A stretch of DNA of 64,000 nucleotides from Bacteroidota bacterium (GTDB lineage Bacteria; Bacteroidota; Bacteroidia; Flavobacteriales; Flavobacteriaceae). Position numbers and translations under genes: made by a program. Within the stretch, counting starts at the first letter, position 1. Every line of letters begins with the position of its first letter. The notes under the pieces are model-generated. The model did no database searches and was not told the DNA's origin. It saw only the letters and a list, made by a program, of their open reading frames with translations. Shown one piece after another: positions 1-8,898 of this stretch. The stretch lies in NCBI GenBank assembly GCA_023387965.1, contig JAEWHE010000033.1, positions 1 to 64,000 of the forward strand, read 5' to 3'.

Positions 1-303
1 TAATCATGTTAGCGAAGCTTAATGCTTAAAGGGTTTGCCTATCTTATTCTGCTCATTTGTTCTTTCTTTTTTATAAATTTTTAATTGGTAAATTTAATAT
101 ATTGCAAACATAGGAAGCGTTTGCCAAAAGAGTAGCTGAAGTTCTACGATTGAGCATTTGTGCAAGGTTCAACAATAGAATTCTATTGAACTTATGTGCT
201 AAAAATACCCGCCTTTCGGCAAGCTCCGAAACGTTAGCAGCAAGTGCGCCAAGATTGTGCTGAAAACTATTACAACTGATACTAAACTATCAAATGTTTA
301 AAA
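1..303 (+). other. left-edge non-coding stretch of the cassette array
   Basis: No convincing gene is visible before 304. The stretch begins with a possible right-hand box of a preceding repeat (GTTAGCG at 9-15). It then has a 20-codon hydrophobic reading frame (ATG at 22, stop by 84) that is too short to trust, and ends with attC-like repeat 1. It could be a cassette without a real gene, or the tail of one that starts outside the window. Confidence 0.4.
112..241 (+). repeat. attC-like repeat 1
   Basis: Imperfect inverted repeat of about 130 bp just upstream of the first gene. Inner boxes TTGCC (121-125) and GGCAA (218-222) are complementary. The right end is AACGTTAGCAGC with the G of GTT at 233. 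The centre holds its own hairpin around AATAGAATTCTATT. The left outer box is degenerate. The layout matches the other repeats of the array. Confidence 0.65.
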
Positions 304-546
304 ATGGATATAAAAAAGGAAATAGAATTAGCAAAGAAAGATTTTGTCGATAATGGTAATTATAATGAAAAATTGGTTGCCTACTTAGCGGACAAAAAAA
401 CATATCACACTTTGGCAATAATGATATTTAGTATTGTTACTGATCTTGACGAGGCTTCATGTAAAAAGCATATCTACTCTCATTTATATTTTAAAGATTT
501 TGAAAATGAAAATAATCCTTTTAATGAGGATTTTGTAAATGCTTAA
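304..546 (+). CDS. small uncharacterised protein, first cassette gene in view
   Basis: This is an 80-residue acidic, lysine-rich protein with no signal peptide and no motif that I recognise. It is predicted to be mostly helical and soluble. ATG 304 is the only sensible start and lies about 70 bp after the right box of repeat 1. The next repeat begins 12 bp after the stop codon, so gene plus repeat form one cassette-like unit of about 457 bp (233-690). Because the gene is short and unrecognised, its reality rests on its position between two attC-like repeats. Confidence 0.6.
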   Translation: MDIKKEIELAKKDFVDNGNYNEKLVAYLADKKTYHTLAIMIFSIVTDLDEASCKKHIYSHLYFKDFENENNPFNEDFVNA

Positions 547-558
547 GATAGTGCGCGT

Positions 559-698
559 GCTGCTAACAGCCTGTAACCGCAATTGCGGGGATTTCGGTAG
601 TCTGAAGTTGTTAGTTCACGAAGAAACTTCTATCTTCGGCAGAGAGAACTCAAATCGCTTTGATTCGCGACTACGGTTAAAGACGACACGTTAGCAGC
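559..698 (+). repeat. attC-like repeat 2
   Basis: The outer boxes GCTGCTAAC (559-567) and GTTAGCAGC (690-698) are perfect 9-bp inverted copies. A second pair, TAACCG (574-579) with CGGTTA (674-679), lies inside them, followed by TTGCG-type and CGCGA-type inner boxes. This is the clearest example of the outer R''/R'-like boxes in the array. Confidence 0.8.
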
Positions 699-717
699 AA
701 TTTTAAAAATAAAAGCA

Positions 718-1827
718 ATGAACAAAATATTTACGACATTCATTTTGACAATTTGTAGCTTGACAATTTTCGCTCAAAACAAAATCACCGATGAGTTAAA
801 GACCTTATCGGACAACAAACAGTATGACAAAATAATTGAGCAACACGCTTCAGAATCTAATGATTATTCCGCAAAATCCTTGTATTACATTGGACTTGCA
901 TACTATATGATAGAAGACGATAACAATTGCATCAAGTTCATGGACTTGTCAATAAACAAGGACAGCAAAGACCCTGCACCGCATTACATAAAGGCTTCAA
1001 CATTGAACTATATGGAAAAATACAACGAAGCCATAAAATGTTTCCAGACAGCAATCAATGTAAAATCAGACGATGCAGAATTTTATAGCGGACTTGGAGA
1101 TTCATACTATCAACTTGAAAAATTTGACTTGGCACTTGAAAACTATAAAAAGGCGACTGAACAAAATAAATGTCACGACAGACCTTATTTAATGATAGCA
1201 CAAATTTTTTCTGACTTAAAACAGAACGACAAAGCATTGGAAGCATTCTACACCGCAAAATTAAAAATTTCACACCAATCGAATTCATATATAAATGCCT
1301 TATTTAACATCGGACTACTTGAATCTTTAAAAGGAAACTATGACAAAGCAGAACCAGTATTTGTGGAACTTCTTCAATTAGACCCGACTGACTTCCATTC
1401 GTATGCTAAACTTATTCAAATCTATTATTACAGAAAAGAATATGAGAAAGCAAACCCTTACAAAGACAAATTATATGAAGCACATAAAAACGGACTACTA
1501 AAAGAAAATTTAAAAGATATGTTTTGCTTTGACCAATTCAAATGGAATGGATATTTAATTCAAGTATTTGAACGTTACGAAAACGAAAATAAAGGAGACA
1601 TTTATAATAAGCACATTTTTTATGTAATAGACAATTCAGACAAAATTGTTTTAAGAGTTCAAACTGAATTTTCACCTATTTCTATTGAGTTAGGAGGTCC
1701 AAAATATTTGTTATGTGCAAACAAAGGTGGAACTCATTATAATCCAGGTATTGGCTTTAATGACGACTTAAAATTCGATAATTTAAAAGCGGAAGCTATG
1801 AAACTTTTTGAAAGATATATGAAATAA
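718..1827 (+). CDS. secreted tetratricopeptide-repeat (TPR) protein
   Basis: This 369-residue protein opens with a Sec-type signal peptide ending near IFAQ (residue 19), so it is probably periplasmic. Residues about 50-230 contain at least four TPR units, with typical small/aromatic patterns such as GLAYYMI, ASTLNYMEKYNEAI, GLGDSYYQLEKFDLALENYKKA and FYTAKL. These helical pairs normally bind protein partners. Residues about 240-369 form a separate domain that I do not recognise. The gene is alone between repeats 2 and 3, both on the same strand, which marks it as a cassette gene. The specific partner is unknown. Confidence 0.8.
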   Translation: MNKIFTTFILTICSLTIFAQNKITDELKTLSDNKQYDKIIEQHASESNDYSAKSLYYIGLAYYMIEDDNNCIKFMDLSINKDSKDPAPHYIKASTLNYMEKYNEAIKCFQTAINVKSDDAEFYSGLGDSYYQLEKFDLALENYKKATEQNKCHDRPYLMIAQIFSDLKQNDKALEAFYTAKLKISHQSNSYINALFNIGLLESLKGNYDKAEPVFVELLQLDPTDFHSYAKLIQIYYYRKEYEKANPYKDKLYEAHKNGLLKENLKDMFCFDQFKWNGYLIQVFERYENENKGDIYNKHIFYVIDNSDKIVLRVQTEFSPISIELGGPKYLLCANKGGTHYNPGIGFNDDLKFDNLKAEAMKLFERYMK

Positions 1828-1833
1828 GAACTG

Positions 1834-1965
1834 GTGCTAACAGCGGTTTTGCAAAATGGCAGGTTCAGTGCTAAATTGAACATTTGGTTTTCAAATGAAG
1901 TTAGTGCTAAATTGAAAGTAAATGCTTCAAAATCCGCCACTTCTCGAAGCCGCAAAACGTTACCA
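1834..1965 (+). repeat. attC-like repeat 3
   Basis: The left part is TGCTAAC then GCGGTTTTGC (1843-1852). The right part ends GCCGCAAAACGTTACC, so GTTTTGC (1846-1852) pairs perfectly with GCAAAAC (1952-1958). Inner GGC.GG pairs with CCGCC. The centre carries two direct copies of AGTGCTAAATTGAA. The right GTT starts at 1959. Confidence 0.75.
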
Positions 1966-1984
1966 TAAATTTTAACCAAATCAT

Positions 1985-2635
1985 ATGAAATCATTTTTAA
2001 AAACTGCAATTTTATTCTTTTCTCTCTCAATTTACAGCCAAAACACTATTTTATATAACGGAGAAACTATTAACGAGTTGGATGCTAACGGGAACAAAAT
2101 TGGGATGTGGAAAGTATTCGATGAAACCAATGGTGTTAAAATCATAACTGACTTTTCAAACCAAGAATTGCCAGTAACCAATTTTTATAAGAACGAACAA
2201 CTTATAGCAAGTTTTGATCCAAAAAAGAGGTTGGAAATTTTAAAAGATAAAAAAATCATTAGGGCAAATTATTTCTATAAAGATAATGGTGGTCAAACTT
2301 TGGTCGACAAGAACGGTAAGGAATTAGATGATGAACTTATACGCTTCTTTTCTCAAGCTGCATTTGTAAAAGCTATGTATTATGGTGGAATAAAAGAACT
2401 ATTTGCATTTATTGGTAACAACTTCAATAGCAAAGGACAAAATGGAACTGTAAAAGTAAAATTTGTTGTTGATGGAAATGGCTCACCTAAAGATATTGAA
2501 GTTATTGAAAGTACAAATCCTCAACTGAACGAAGAAGCAATTAGAGTAATCTCAATTTCTCCAAGGTGGCAGCCTACACATCAAGGAGGCGACTTTGTTA
2601 AAACTCCATTTGTAGTTCCAATAAACATACAATAA
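1985..2635 (+). CDS. secreted protein with TonB C-terminal domain
   Basis: The 216-residue product has an N-terminal signal peptide (cleavage near IYSQ, residue 19) and a C-terminal TonB-like domain at about 150-216. That domain carries the family pattern of V.F.V..NG followed by I.V..S..P.LNEEA and a W.P segment. In TonB this domain contacts TonB boxes of outer-membrane receptors. Here the usual N-terminal membrane anchor and proline-rich span are missing, so it is probably a periplasmic or envelope protein that borrows the fold rather than a true energy transducer. It is a single gene between repeats 3 and 4. Confidence 0.75.
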   Translation: MKSFLKTAILFFSLSIYSQNTILYNGETINELDANGNKIGMWKVFDETNGVKIITDFSNQELPVTNFYKNEQLIASFDPKKRLEILKDKKIIRANYFYKDNGGQTLVDKNGKELDDELIRFFSQAAFVKAMYYGGIKELFAFIGNNFNSKGQNGTVKVKFVVDGNGSPKDIEVIESTNPQLNEEAIRVISISPRWQPTHQGGDFVKTPFVVPINIQ

Positions 2636-2642
2636 AAACTCC

Positions 2643-2768
2643 TGCTAACAGCGTTAGCAGCAATTGCGAGAATCTGTAAAATTCACATTTACTTATCGCA
2701 ATAAATTTTATCTTAGCAGAAAATAATCGGTTACGAACTTCGCAACAAGCGCCGGAACGTTAGTGGCA
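2643..2768 (+). repeat. attC-like repeat 4, with an extra internal box
   Basis: The left end reads GCTAACAGCGTTAGCAGCAA (2644-2663), which places a left-type box directly against a right-type box. TTGCGA (2664-2669) pairs with TCGCAA (2740-2745), and the right end is AACGTTAGTGGC with GTT from 2759. About 50 bp before the right end are nearly identical to repeat 13. Confidence 0.7.
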
Positions 2769-2788
2769 AATTAATTCAGCATTTATCT

Positions 2789-3406
2789 ATGAAAGGTGTA
2801 ATAATAAAATACAAGTCAGAACAAGGATTTGGTTTTATCGGAGCTGAAGATGGAAATAGCTATTTTTTCCATATCTCCGATGTAATTGACAAGAATTTTT
2901 TTTTAGAAAATTATCAAAACTTTTATTTTCGTGAAATTGGTGATACCTGCCAAATGATAAACTTTGACATTGGGAAAAACACAAAAGGTCCGTGCGCAAT
3001 AAATATTAGGTTAACCGAAGAGAAAATAAACGACAGAAAAAACATGGAAATTTTCGCCGCGGAGATAACAGATATTAAAAACGAAATAATGACCTGGACT
3101 CGGACTGTTTCGGGAATAAAAAAAGGAGACACAAAACCATTCTTTGCTACAGCTGGTGGAAATGGAACTTTCCGATTAGGATATCCTGAAACTAGCAGGG
3201 AATTATTTTTAAAATTTAAGCGTACCGATGGCTTCGGAAATGGCATGATCGAAGTTCGGGAACAGTTTCTCAACATCAACGATAGACAAAAAATAATGCA
3301 TGGAACGATTAAGTCACTAGAAAATAAAATAAAAAACAAAATCGTCCAAGTAACATCAAATGGAAAAGACTGGATTTTGGCAAACAGCGAAATTTTAAAG
3401 ATTTAG
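2789..3406 (+). CDS. cold-shock-like domain protein with unknown C-terminal half
   Basis: The first ~75 residues look like a cold-shock (OB-fold) domain. MKGVIIKYKSEQGFGFI carries the GFGFI RNP1-type motif and YFFHISDV matches the RNP2-type motif that binds single-stranded nucleic acid. The remaining ~130 residues are unlike the family, which is usually about 65-70 residues long, so this is a fusion with a domain I do not recognise. There is no signal peptide, so the protein is cytoplasmic. It starts 20 bp after repeat 4 and has no repeat after it. The next gene follows within 45 bp, so the two may form a two-gene cassette. Confidence 0.7.
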   Translation: MKGVIIKYKSEQGFGFIGAEDGNSYFFHISDVIDKNFFLENYQNFYFREIGDTCQMINFDIGKNTKGPCAINIRLTEEKINDRKNMEIFAAEITDIKNEIMTWTRTVSGIKKGDTKPFFATAGGNGTFRLGYPETSRELFLKFKRTDGFGNGMIEVREQFLNINDRQKIMHGTIKSLENKIKNKIVQVTSNGKDWILANSEILKI

Positions 3407-3451
3407 TTTAATCAACACATTTTGCCTATTGTTATCCAATAAAAAATAACG

Positions 3452-3871
3452 ATGAAATACTATCTTCTTATAATAATTACTTCCTTTTGTTCATGCATGA
3501 AAAATGAGGTTGTTGCCCAGGAAGTAATAACAAACAACGTAATTGATGAACAAAAGCTCGATGATAAAATTCAGGAAATTGGCAGTTTGTACAAACCTGA
3601 GAAAATGGTTCTAAAAGAAAACAGCGTAGAAAGTAATCATGAAAAAGAGGATTATCAAATAACATTGACAAATAGTGATTTACTAGATAATAGCAGCACA
3701 GTTGAGCTTGAAAAGCATGCTCTAAATATTGCAAATAGTTATTATAAATATTTAAAGGCTAGAATTAATCCGCTTAACGTTAAAAAAGTGATTGTTAAAA
3801 TTGAACATCGAAATAAACAGGCTGATCGTCTTGAGTATCTGGAAGAAAATTTTAATTATTCTCGGAAATAA
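3452..3871 (+). CDS. small secreted or lipoprotein of unknown function
   Basis: A 139-residue protein with a hydrophobic leader (MKYYLLIIITSFCSC) whose cysteines at positions 13 and 15 could make it a lipoprotein. The alternative cut is after VVAQ, residue 23. The mature part is charged and shows no motif that I know. No attC-like repeat separates it from the cold-shock gene upstream, and repeat 5 begins 7 bp after its stop. The two genes therefore appear to travel as one unit. Confidence 0.6.
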   Translation: MKYYLLIIITSFCSCMKNEVVAQEVITNNVIDEQKLDDKIQEIGSLYKPEKMVLKENSVESNHEKEDYQITLTNSDLLDNSSTVELEKHALNIANSYYKYLKARINPLNVKKVIVKIEHRNKQADRLEYLEENFNYSRK

Positions 3872-3878
3872 AACCGTC

Positions 3879-4011
3879 TGCTAACCGCGACTACTTGCAA
3901 TCGCCGCGAGAGTTTATCGAAAATTTCGGTTTTCTAATTCATTTGCTCTAAGGGAAGAATACCCGGTTTCATTACCTCCGCAACGACGAATGACCCGCGA
4001 AACGTTAGTAG
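3879..4011 (+). repeat. attC-like repeat 5
   Basis: TGCTAACCGCG (3879-3889) is mirrored by CGCG (3996-3999) plus CGTTAGTA (4003-4010). An inner TTGC (3895-3898) pairs with GCAA (3980-3983). It lies directly after the stop codon of the 3452 gene and 22 bp before the next start. Confidence 0.7.
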
Positions 4012-4032
4012 CAAATTTATACAGAAAATATC

Positions 4033-4461
4033 ATGAAAAAACTTATAGTTATTTTTTTAGTCATCTTGTTAGGTTGCAAAAAAGAAATTATTTCTTATCC
4101 GCCAGACAACTTGGAGATTATATTCAATAAACCACATTTACATTATCCAATGCAAATGGTATGTGGTTGGCCTCAAAATACTGATTCGCTGCCTAAAGGC
4201 TATAAATACAAGAGAATTTACGATAAAGTTTCGGTAGACAAATTTTTAAATCTGTACGGAAAGTATAAAGTTGCCACAACTAACTTTGGAGTCGATGTTC
4301 GTATTTATATTTTAGTTCACCAAGGAATAAAAACTGATACGCTTTGTTTGGGTGAAAATTTTGGAGTAATGTTAAACGGACATTCAATGGAAGATTCTAA
4401 AGAGCTTTTAAGCTTTATAAAGCAAAAAATTGAATTTGAAGGAAAACAAATCAGCGACTAA
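4033..4461 (+). CDS. small orphan lipoprotein
   Basis: The 142-residue product begins MKKLIVIFLVILLGC, a lipoprotein leader with the lipid-bearing cysteine at residue 15 followed by KKE, so it is expected to be anchored in the envelope. The rest has no motif I recognise. ATG 4033 lies 22 bp after repeat 5. Its stop codon TAA (4459-4461) is part of the CTAAC left box of repeat 6, so the recombination-like site supplies the end of the gene. Confidence 0.65.
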   Translation: MKKLIVIFLVILLGCKKEIISYPPDNLEIIFNKPHLHYPMQMVCGWPQNTDSLPKGYKYKRIYDKVSVDKFLNLYGKYKVATTNFGVDVRIYILVHQGIKTDTLCLGENFGVMLNGHSMEDSKELLSFIKQKIEFEGKQISD

Positions 4462-4590
4462 CAGGAGTTTTACGCTATAGCTGCATTTGTTATAAAAGTT
4501 CATTCAGTTTTTCATAACTTCGTTCCGTCCAGCCGAGCGAACTCAGCTGCGATTTCCGCAACAGTCGCAAAGCCACAGGACGTTGCAAAC
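4456..4590 (+). repeat. attC-like repeat 6
   Basis: The left box GACTAACAGG overlaps the stop codon of the 4033 gene. The right half (CGCAAAGCCACAGGACGTTGC, G of GTT at 4582) is nearly the same as in repeat 11. The CATAACTTCGTTCCGTCC-like centre is also shared with repeat 11. The left arm pairs only weakly. Confidence 0.6.
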
Positions 4591-4616
4591 AAGCCTAAAA
4601 GACGACACAGTAAGAA

Positions 4617-6167
4617 ATGGAAATTTGGCAATACATAGAAATTTTAAGACGGCCTAACAAGACTTGGTTTTTCTCAAAGGACAACACCGAAGAGAAAATT
4701 AACGCTTTGAGTAAAATTGCCAATGACGCTTCTCCAAGTTTTATTTACAGCTTGATTGAGTTTTTAAAAGAGGACAACAAAAAAATTGGAGAAACTACAT
4801 CCAAAACAATTACTCACCTATTCAAAAAGATTGACAGCAAAAAAGGATATTACGACAGTCTTAAACACTGTGGAATTTCGATAGGTGATATTGACTTTTA
4901 TGAAGCAAATTTTCCCAAGGAACAATATGTAGATTTATTGGCAATTAGTTCATTAAATGGAAGTGGATACGTTAGAGAAAAAGCAGTTAAAAAACTTTCA
5001 CAAGTTGACAGTCCAAAGGCCATACAATTTTTAATCTATCGCTTAGCTGATTGGGTTTTGCCAGTTCGCCAAGCTGCACTAAACGGCATAGACAACTACA
5101 AAACAACCAATTATATTGACAGCTTAATTGAAAATTTGCCAATTTTTGAGTGGTTACAAAAGGTTGAAAGGGCAGACCTACATGGAATTTACAAAGAAAT
5201 TGTTGAATTCATTGCCTCTAAAAATAGGGCGTATGTAATTGACAACTTTAAGAAATACCCAGACAAACTAAGAATACTTTTAGCAAGACACATTTCAAGT
5301 TCGCTTAGAGACAATTCGCAAGAATTAAAACTGTTCCTAACTGACAAACATTTTTTGATTAGGAACTTAGCAATAAACCATTTTGACAAACTTGGACAAA
5401 CGGAAATCGAGCAATTACTGAATGACAAATCAGCGAATGTCCGACTTCAAACACTTTACTGCTTAAAAGACCAAAACGGATTTGAAATAACTGTAAATAA
5501 ATTTTTAGCGGACAATTCGGCTACAATAAGACATTTTGCAAGGTTCACGCTTAAACAATCAAACATTGACTTTGCTAAATTTTACAATGACAACTTACAA
5601 GATAACAAGCAAGTCATTGGGTCATTAAGCGGAATCGCTGAAACGGAAGGTAAACAGTATTTGGAAACAGTTAAGATATATTTGAAAGACAAAAAAATAA
5701 GAGTTAAAAAGACAGCGTTTTTAAGTCTTTGCAAACTTGATGAAGAAAGTGCTTATGACTTTGCATTGACGAATCTTGATAGCCCATATCTTGGACTTAG
5801 AAACGTAATCATTCAATTTCTTTCACACATTCCGAGACAAGAAGTTTTGATAAAAGCTAAAAGCATTTACGAAACAGGTAATTATGACTTGAAAAAGTCA
5901 ATGCTAAAACTTTTTAACAAAGTTGGCGGTTGGACAGTAATTCCCGACTTGATGATGGGAACAATTGACGAGAACGAGAACACAAGACAATTAGCGTTTG
6001 GCTATTTACAAACTTGGAGAGCAAGAGCAGTAAGACTGTTCTCAACACCAACTCAAGGGGAAATTGATAGAGCAAAACAGATTTTCAATTTGGTATACGA
6101 AACACACCAAGACAAACAATATTTTAAAACGAACCCGGTAGATGGATTCGACTTTTACTTTAAATGA
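4617..6167 (+). CDS. HEAT-repeat protein
   Basis: This 516-residue cytoplasmic protein has no signal peptide. It is built of HEAT-type helical repeats, seen as periodic patterns like VREKAVKKLSQVDSPKAIQFL, LPVRQAALNGI, FLIRNLAINHFDKL and IRVKKTAFLSLCKLDEE, each about 30-40 residues apart. HEAT solenoids are scaffolds for protein contacts, and no catalytic motif is visible. ATG 4617 follows repeat 6 by about 27 bp, and repeat 7 starts right after the stop. The function is unknown beyond the fold. Confidence 0.75.
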   Translation: MEIWQYIEILRRPNKTWFFSKDNTEEKINALSKIANDASPSFIYSLIEFLKEDNKKIGETTSKTITHLFKKIDSKKGYYDSLKHCGISIGDIDFYEANFPKEQYVDLLAISSLNGSGYVREKAVKKLSQVDSPKAIQFLIYRLADWVLPVRQAALNGIDNYKTTNYIDSLIENLPIFEWLQKVERADLHGIYKEIVEFIASKNRAYVIDNFKKYPDKLRILLARHISSSLRDNSQELKLFLTDKHFLIRNLAINHFDKLGQTEIEQLLNDKSANVRLQTLYCLKDQNGFEITVNKFLADNSATIRHFARFTLKQSNIDFAKFYNDNLQDNKQVIGSLSGIAETEGKQYLETVKIYLKDKKIRVKKTAFLSLCKLDEESAYDFALTNLDSPYLGLRNVIIQFLSHIPRQEVLIKAKSIYETGNYDLKKSMLKLFNKVGGWTVIPDLMMGTIDENENTRQLAFGYLQTWRARAVRLFSTPTQGEIDRAKQIFNLVYETHQDKQYFKTNPVDGFDFYFK

Positions 6168-6171
6168 CAGA

Positions 6172-6309
6172 AGGCCAACCCCTGACAGGCATTTGCCTCA
6201 ATGGCGGGGTGAAGTAGTCAAATAGTCTGCCTCGCATCAACTTTAGTTGTTAAATGAAAGTTTTGAACTCCAAAATCCGCCACTGCGCCAAGCGCCGGAA
6301 TGTTAGCAG
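6172..6309 (+). repeat. attC-like repeat 7
   Basis: GGCGG (6203-6207) pairs with CCGCC (6277-6281). The right end is GCGCCAAGCGCCGGAATGTTAGCAG, with GTT from 6302. The right half is almost the same as in repeats 12 and 13. The left outer box (CCAACCC) is degenerate. Confidence 0.65.
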
Positions 6310-6356
6310 AAATAATAAAAAACTTAGAATTAATTAATTGTAATAATTTTTATATT

Positions 6357-8678
6357 ATGAATAGAACATACTTAACTTTAGTCCTATTATTACTTGTTAT
6401 TCCTGCCCATGCGCAATTCAGTTGGTCTTACAGTAGCTATGGTACAGATGAGTACGATACAAAAAAATTCCCCAATTACGACTGGGTAAATCAATCTGGG
6501 AAATTTCACAGAGTATTAAAAAATGGTAAATGGGGACTAACTAACGAAAATGATAAGCTGATTGTTCCTGTAGAATATGACCAATTTTTGCCTGGGGATG
6601 GGTATGGAAATTATGTTGCAAGAAAAGGTAATAAATACGGTATTTTTAATGATCAGGGTGTTTTGATTTGTCCCTTTGAATTTGATTACATTCAGCCCGC
6701 CTCGACCACAGAAAACCAATATAAGATTGCCGTAAAAAACAACTTATATGGCATGATTGATAAACACGGTAAGGTCATAGTCCCCTTTCAATACAAAGTG
6801 CTATATCGTGATGCCGATGGAATAACACAAGGATATGATGGGCAGAAATGGGTAAAACATTTAATAAATGGTGATGTGTTAAAAATAGAAAATACCAAAT
6901 TAGTAGAGTATCTCAATGAGCATTATTATAAAATCACCTATACAGACAACGAATACGCTTTAATAGATCACGAACAACGCATCATAATTCCTAAAAGCAA
7001 AAATACATATTACAGTTTTTCTGGATTTAAAGATAAAAGATGGCTGACGGTAATCGACGAAAACAAAAAACGAGGAGTATGGGATGTGTTGAACAAAAAA
7101 TATATTATTGAACCAAAATACAACCTAATAAGTTCTAGATTTAATAAATATTTGTTTACAAAAAACATCATAACCGTGAATGAAAATGGAAAAGATACAC
7201 GAAAAGCTTTTGATGAATTTTGGGATTTAAATAATAAATTAATTTATAGCGGCTATGCTGATAATATGCATACCAATAGCTTACCCGAAAACATGATGCT
7301 AATAAAGAAGGATGGCGACTGGTGGTTGTACGATGAAAATTTTAAGAAAATATGGTCAGAACCGTTTATGTCAAAAGAATATATTTTTAAAAACCATACC
7401 GATTCTATAACAGGCACACAATTTTTGGCAATTTATACTGACAATGGATGGGGAATAATAGATCAAAATAAAAAAATAATTGTTCAACCTCAATATTATG
7501 AACATAACGAAGCTAATCCATTTAGTTTTTATGAAGGACCTAATGGTAAAAGAATACATAGCGCTTACAAAAAAATAAACGGTTACAAAAAATATGGTTT
7601 ACTGAGTGGAAGTGGAAAAGAGCTCATACCATTTACCCATGATTATTTGTTTTACAGCTCTTTGATGCATCCATATTACTATACGTTGGAAGAAAACGGA
7701 GACTTTAAAATTTCAAATGCTGATACAAAAGAAAATCATTTTGAAATCTCAAATCAGCCAAAACTGGGTAGACCACATTTTAGGCACCATGACAAATTGA
7801 ATAGTCCTTCAACTTATTATGTGTTTGATATAAAAAACAAAGATGGTTATCGTTCCATCTTTGATTTGGCAAACATGAAATATCATAGTTCTTCAAAATT
7901 TCAATATAACGCTAAAGTAAATTACGATGAAACCTTTATAGTGGAAAACTCAGCAGGCAAAATGGCTGTTGCAGATGCAAATGGTAATTTATTTACAGAT
8001 TTTGAGTTCGATATACTACAACAGTCTCCCCTTGGTAATAATAAGTTAATTTATGCCCTGAAAAACAACAAAACAGGCTATATTAATGGAAAAGGAAAAG
8101 TAATCATTCCTGTGATTCACGATGTGGTCAAAAATGCTTTCGGTGATCCCATACCGCAAGAAATGAATCTATACGGTTACACCGAAGACCTCAAAAGTAA
8201 TGGCAAATTAGTACATTATGATGACAGAGGCAATAAAATAAACCCTAGTAAATATAATTTACCAGAAAACGTAATTCTTCAAAATAGAAATGTAGGACGC
8301 AGAAACACCGAGCTAGCTTACACAGGCAACGCTATTTTGATCGATGTGTTCCAAAAGCCGATAAATTACAATTACAACTTAATATTAGCTGACGGCTTGG
8401 TACAAAGTGCGCCAGACAAAAAGGGAGAAAAACAACAATTATTTTATTTTTCTGGAGGTATCGAACCTTTTGAAAGAAACGGAAAGTTTGGATATTTTGA
8501 TTTTTGGGGTAATATTGTCATCCAACCCATCTACGACAAAGCCTCTCCCATGACTGATTTAGGGTATTGTTATGTTATGAAAGATAATGAATATTTCTTA
8601 ATCAACAATCAAGGTGAGAAGTTACCGTTCATCGATTTTGTCCTTCATATGTATACGCTCAAAAACAAGATAAATTAA
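6357..8678 (+). CDS. large secreted WG-repeat protein
   Basis: I start this gene at ATG 6357, because an earlier in-frame ATG at 6300 falls inside repeat 7 and the later start gives a clean signal peptide (MNRTYLTLVLLLLVIPAHAQ). The 773-residue product contains at least eight WG-type repeats of the form G.[WY]G..[DN]..G..I.P..YD. Examples are GKWGLTNENDKLIVPVEYD, NKYGIFNDQGVLICPFEFD and GKFGYFDFWGNIVIQPIYD. WG repeats form beta-propeller-like surfaces, usually in the envelope of Bacteroidota. It is the largest cassette gene of the array and resembles the smaller WG protein at 24570. The partner is unknown. Confidence 0.8.
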   Translation: MNRTYLTLVLLLLVIPAHAQFSWSYSSYGTDEYDTKKFPNYDWVNQSGKFHRVLKNGKWGLTNENDKLIVPVEYDQFLPGDGYGNYVARKGNKYGIFNDQGVLICPFEFDYIQPASTTENQYKIAVKNNLYGMIDKHGKVIVPFQYKVLYRDADGITQGYDGQKWVKHLINGDVLKIENTKLVEYLNEHYYKITYTDNEYALIDHEQRIIIPKSKNTYYSFSGFKDKRWLTVIDENKKRGVWDVLNKKYIIEPKYNLISSRFNKYLFTKNIITVNENGKDTRKAFDEFWDLNNKLIYSGYADNMHTNSLPENMMLIKKDGDWWLYDENFKKIWSEPFMSKEYIFKNHTDSITGTQFLAIYTDNGWGIIDQNKKIIVQPQYYEHNEANPFSFYEGPNGKRIHSAYKKINGYKKYGLLSGSGKELIPFTHDYLFYSSLMHPYYYTLEENGDFKISNADTKENHFEISNQPKLGRPHFRHHDKLNSPSTYYVFDIKNKDGYRSIFDLANMKYHSSSKFQYNAKVNYDETFIVENSAGKMAVADANGNLFTDFEFDILQQSPLGNNKLIYALKNNKTGYINGKGKVIIPVIHDVVKNAFGDPIPQEMNLYGYTEDLKSNGKLVHYDDRGNKINPSKYNLPENVILQNRNVGRRNTELAYTGNAILIDVFQKPINYNYNLILADGLVQSAPDKKGEKQQLFYFSGGIEPFERNGKFGYFDFWGNIVIQPIYDKASPMTDLGYCYVMKDNEYFLINNQGEKLPFIDFVLHMYTLKNKIN

Positions 8679-8697
8679 ATGCAACCAAGCTCATTTC

Positions 8698-8898
8698 GTG
8701 TGCAACCAAGCTCCATTTACATCCAAGGAAGTATTAAATACAGTTGTTCATGTTTTTTACGCACCATTGCCTCAAAAAGCGGTCATTGCGAGAACTCTAG
8801 TTTTCTGGGAAAAAATTAATAATAAAAAATTAACAGAACCTGAATTGAAAGCACTAAAAAAGTATTTGAAACAGAATTCGAGTAAATACTTCTGCTAA
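8698..8898 (+). CDS. possible small protein or gene remnant
   Basis: A 66-codon frame with a GTG start lies between the WG-repeat gene and repeat 8. Its last 20 residues look like a genuine helix (LTEPELKALKKYLKQN). A 12-bp motif GCAACCAAGCTC occurs twice just before and at its start. Its stop TAA (8896-8898) lies inside the TGCTAAC box of repeat 8. It may be a remnant rather than a working gene. Confidence 0.3.
   Translation: MCNQAPFTSKEVLNTVVHVFYAPLPQKAVIARTLVFWEKINNKKLTEPELKALKKYLKQNSSKYFC

Noticed and set aside
1737..2030. 97-codon open frame on the minus strand across repeat 3
   Set aside because: It crosses the attC-like repeat and the ends of two genes on the other strand, and its translation has no domain or leader.
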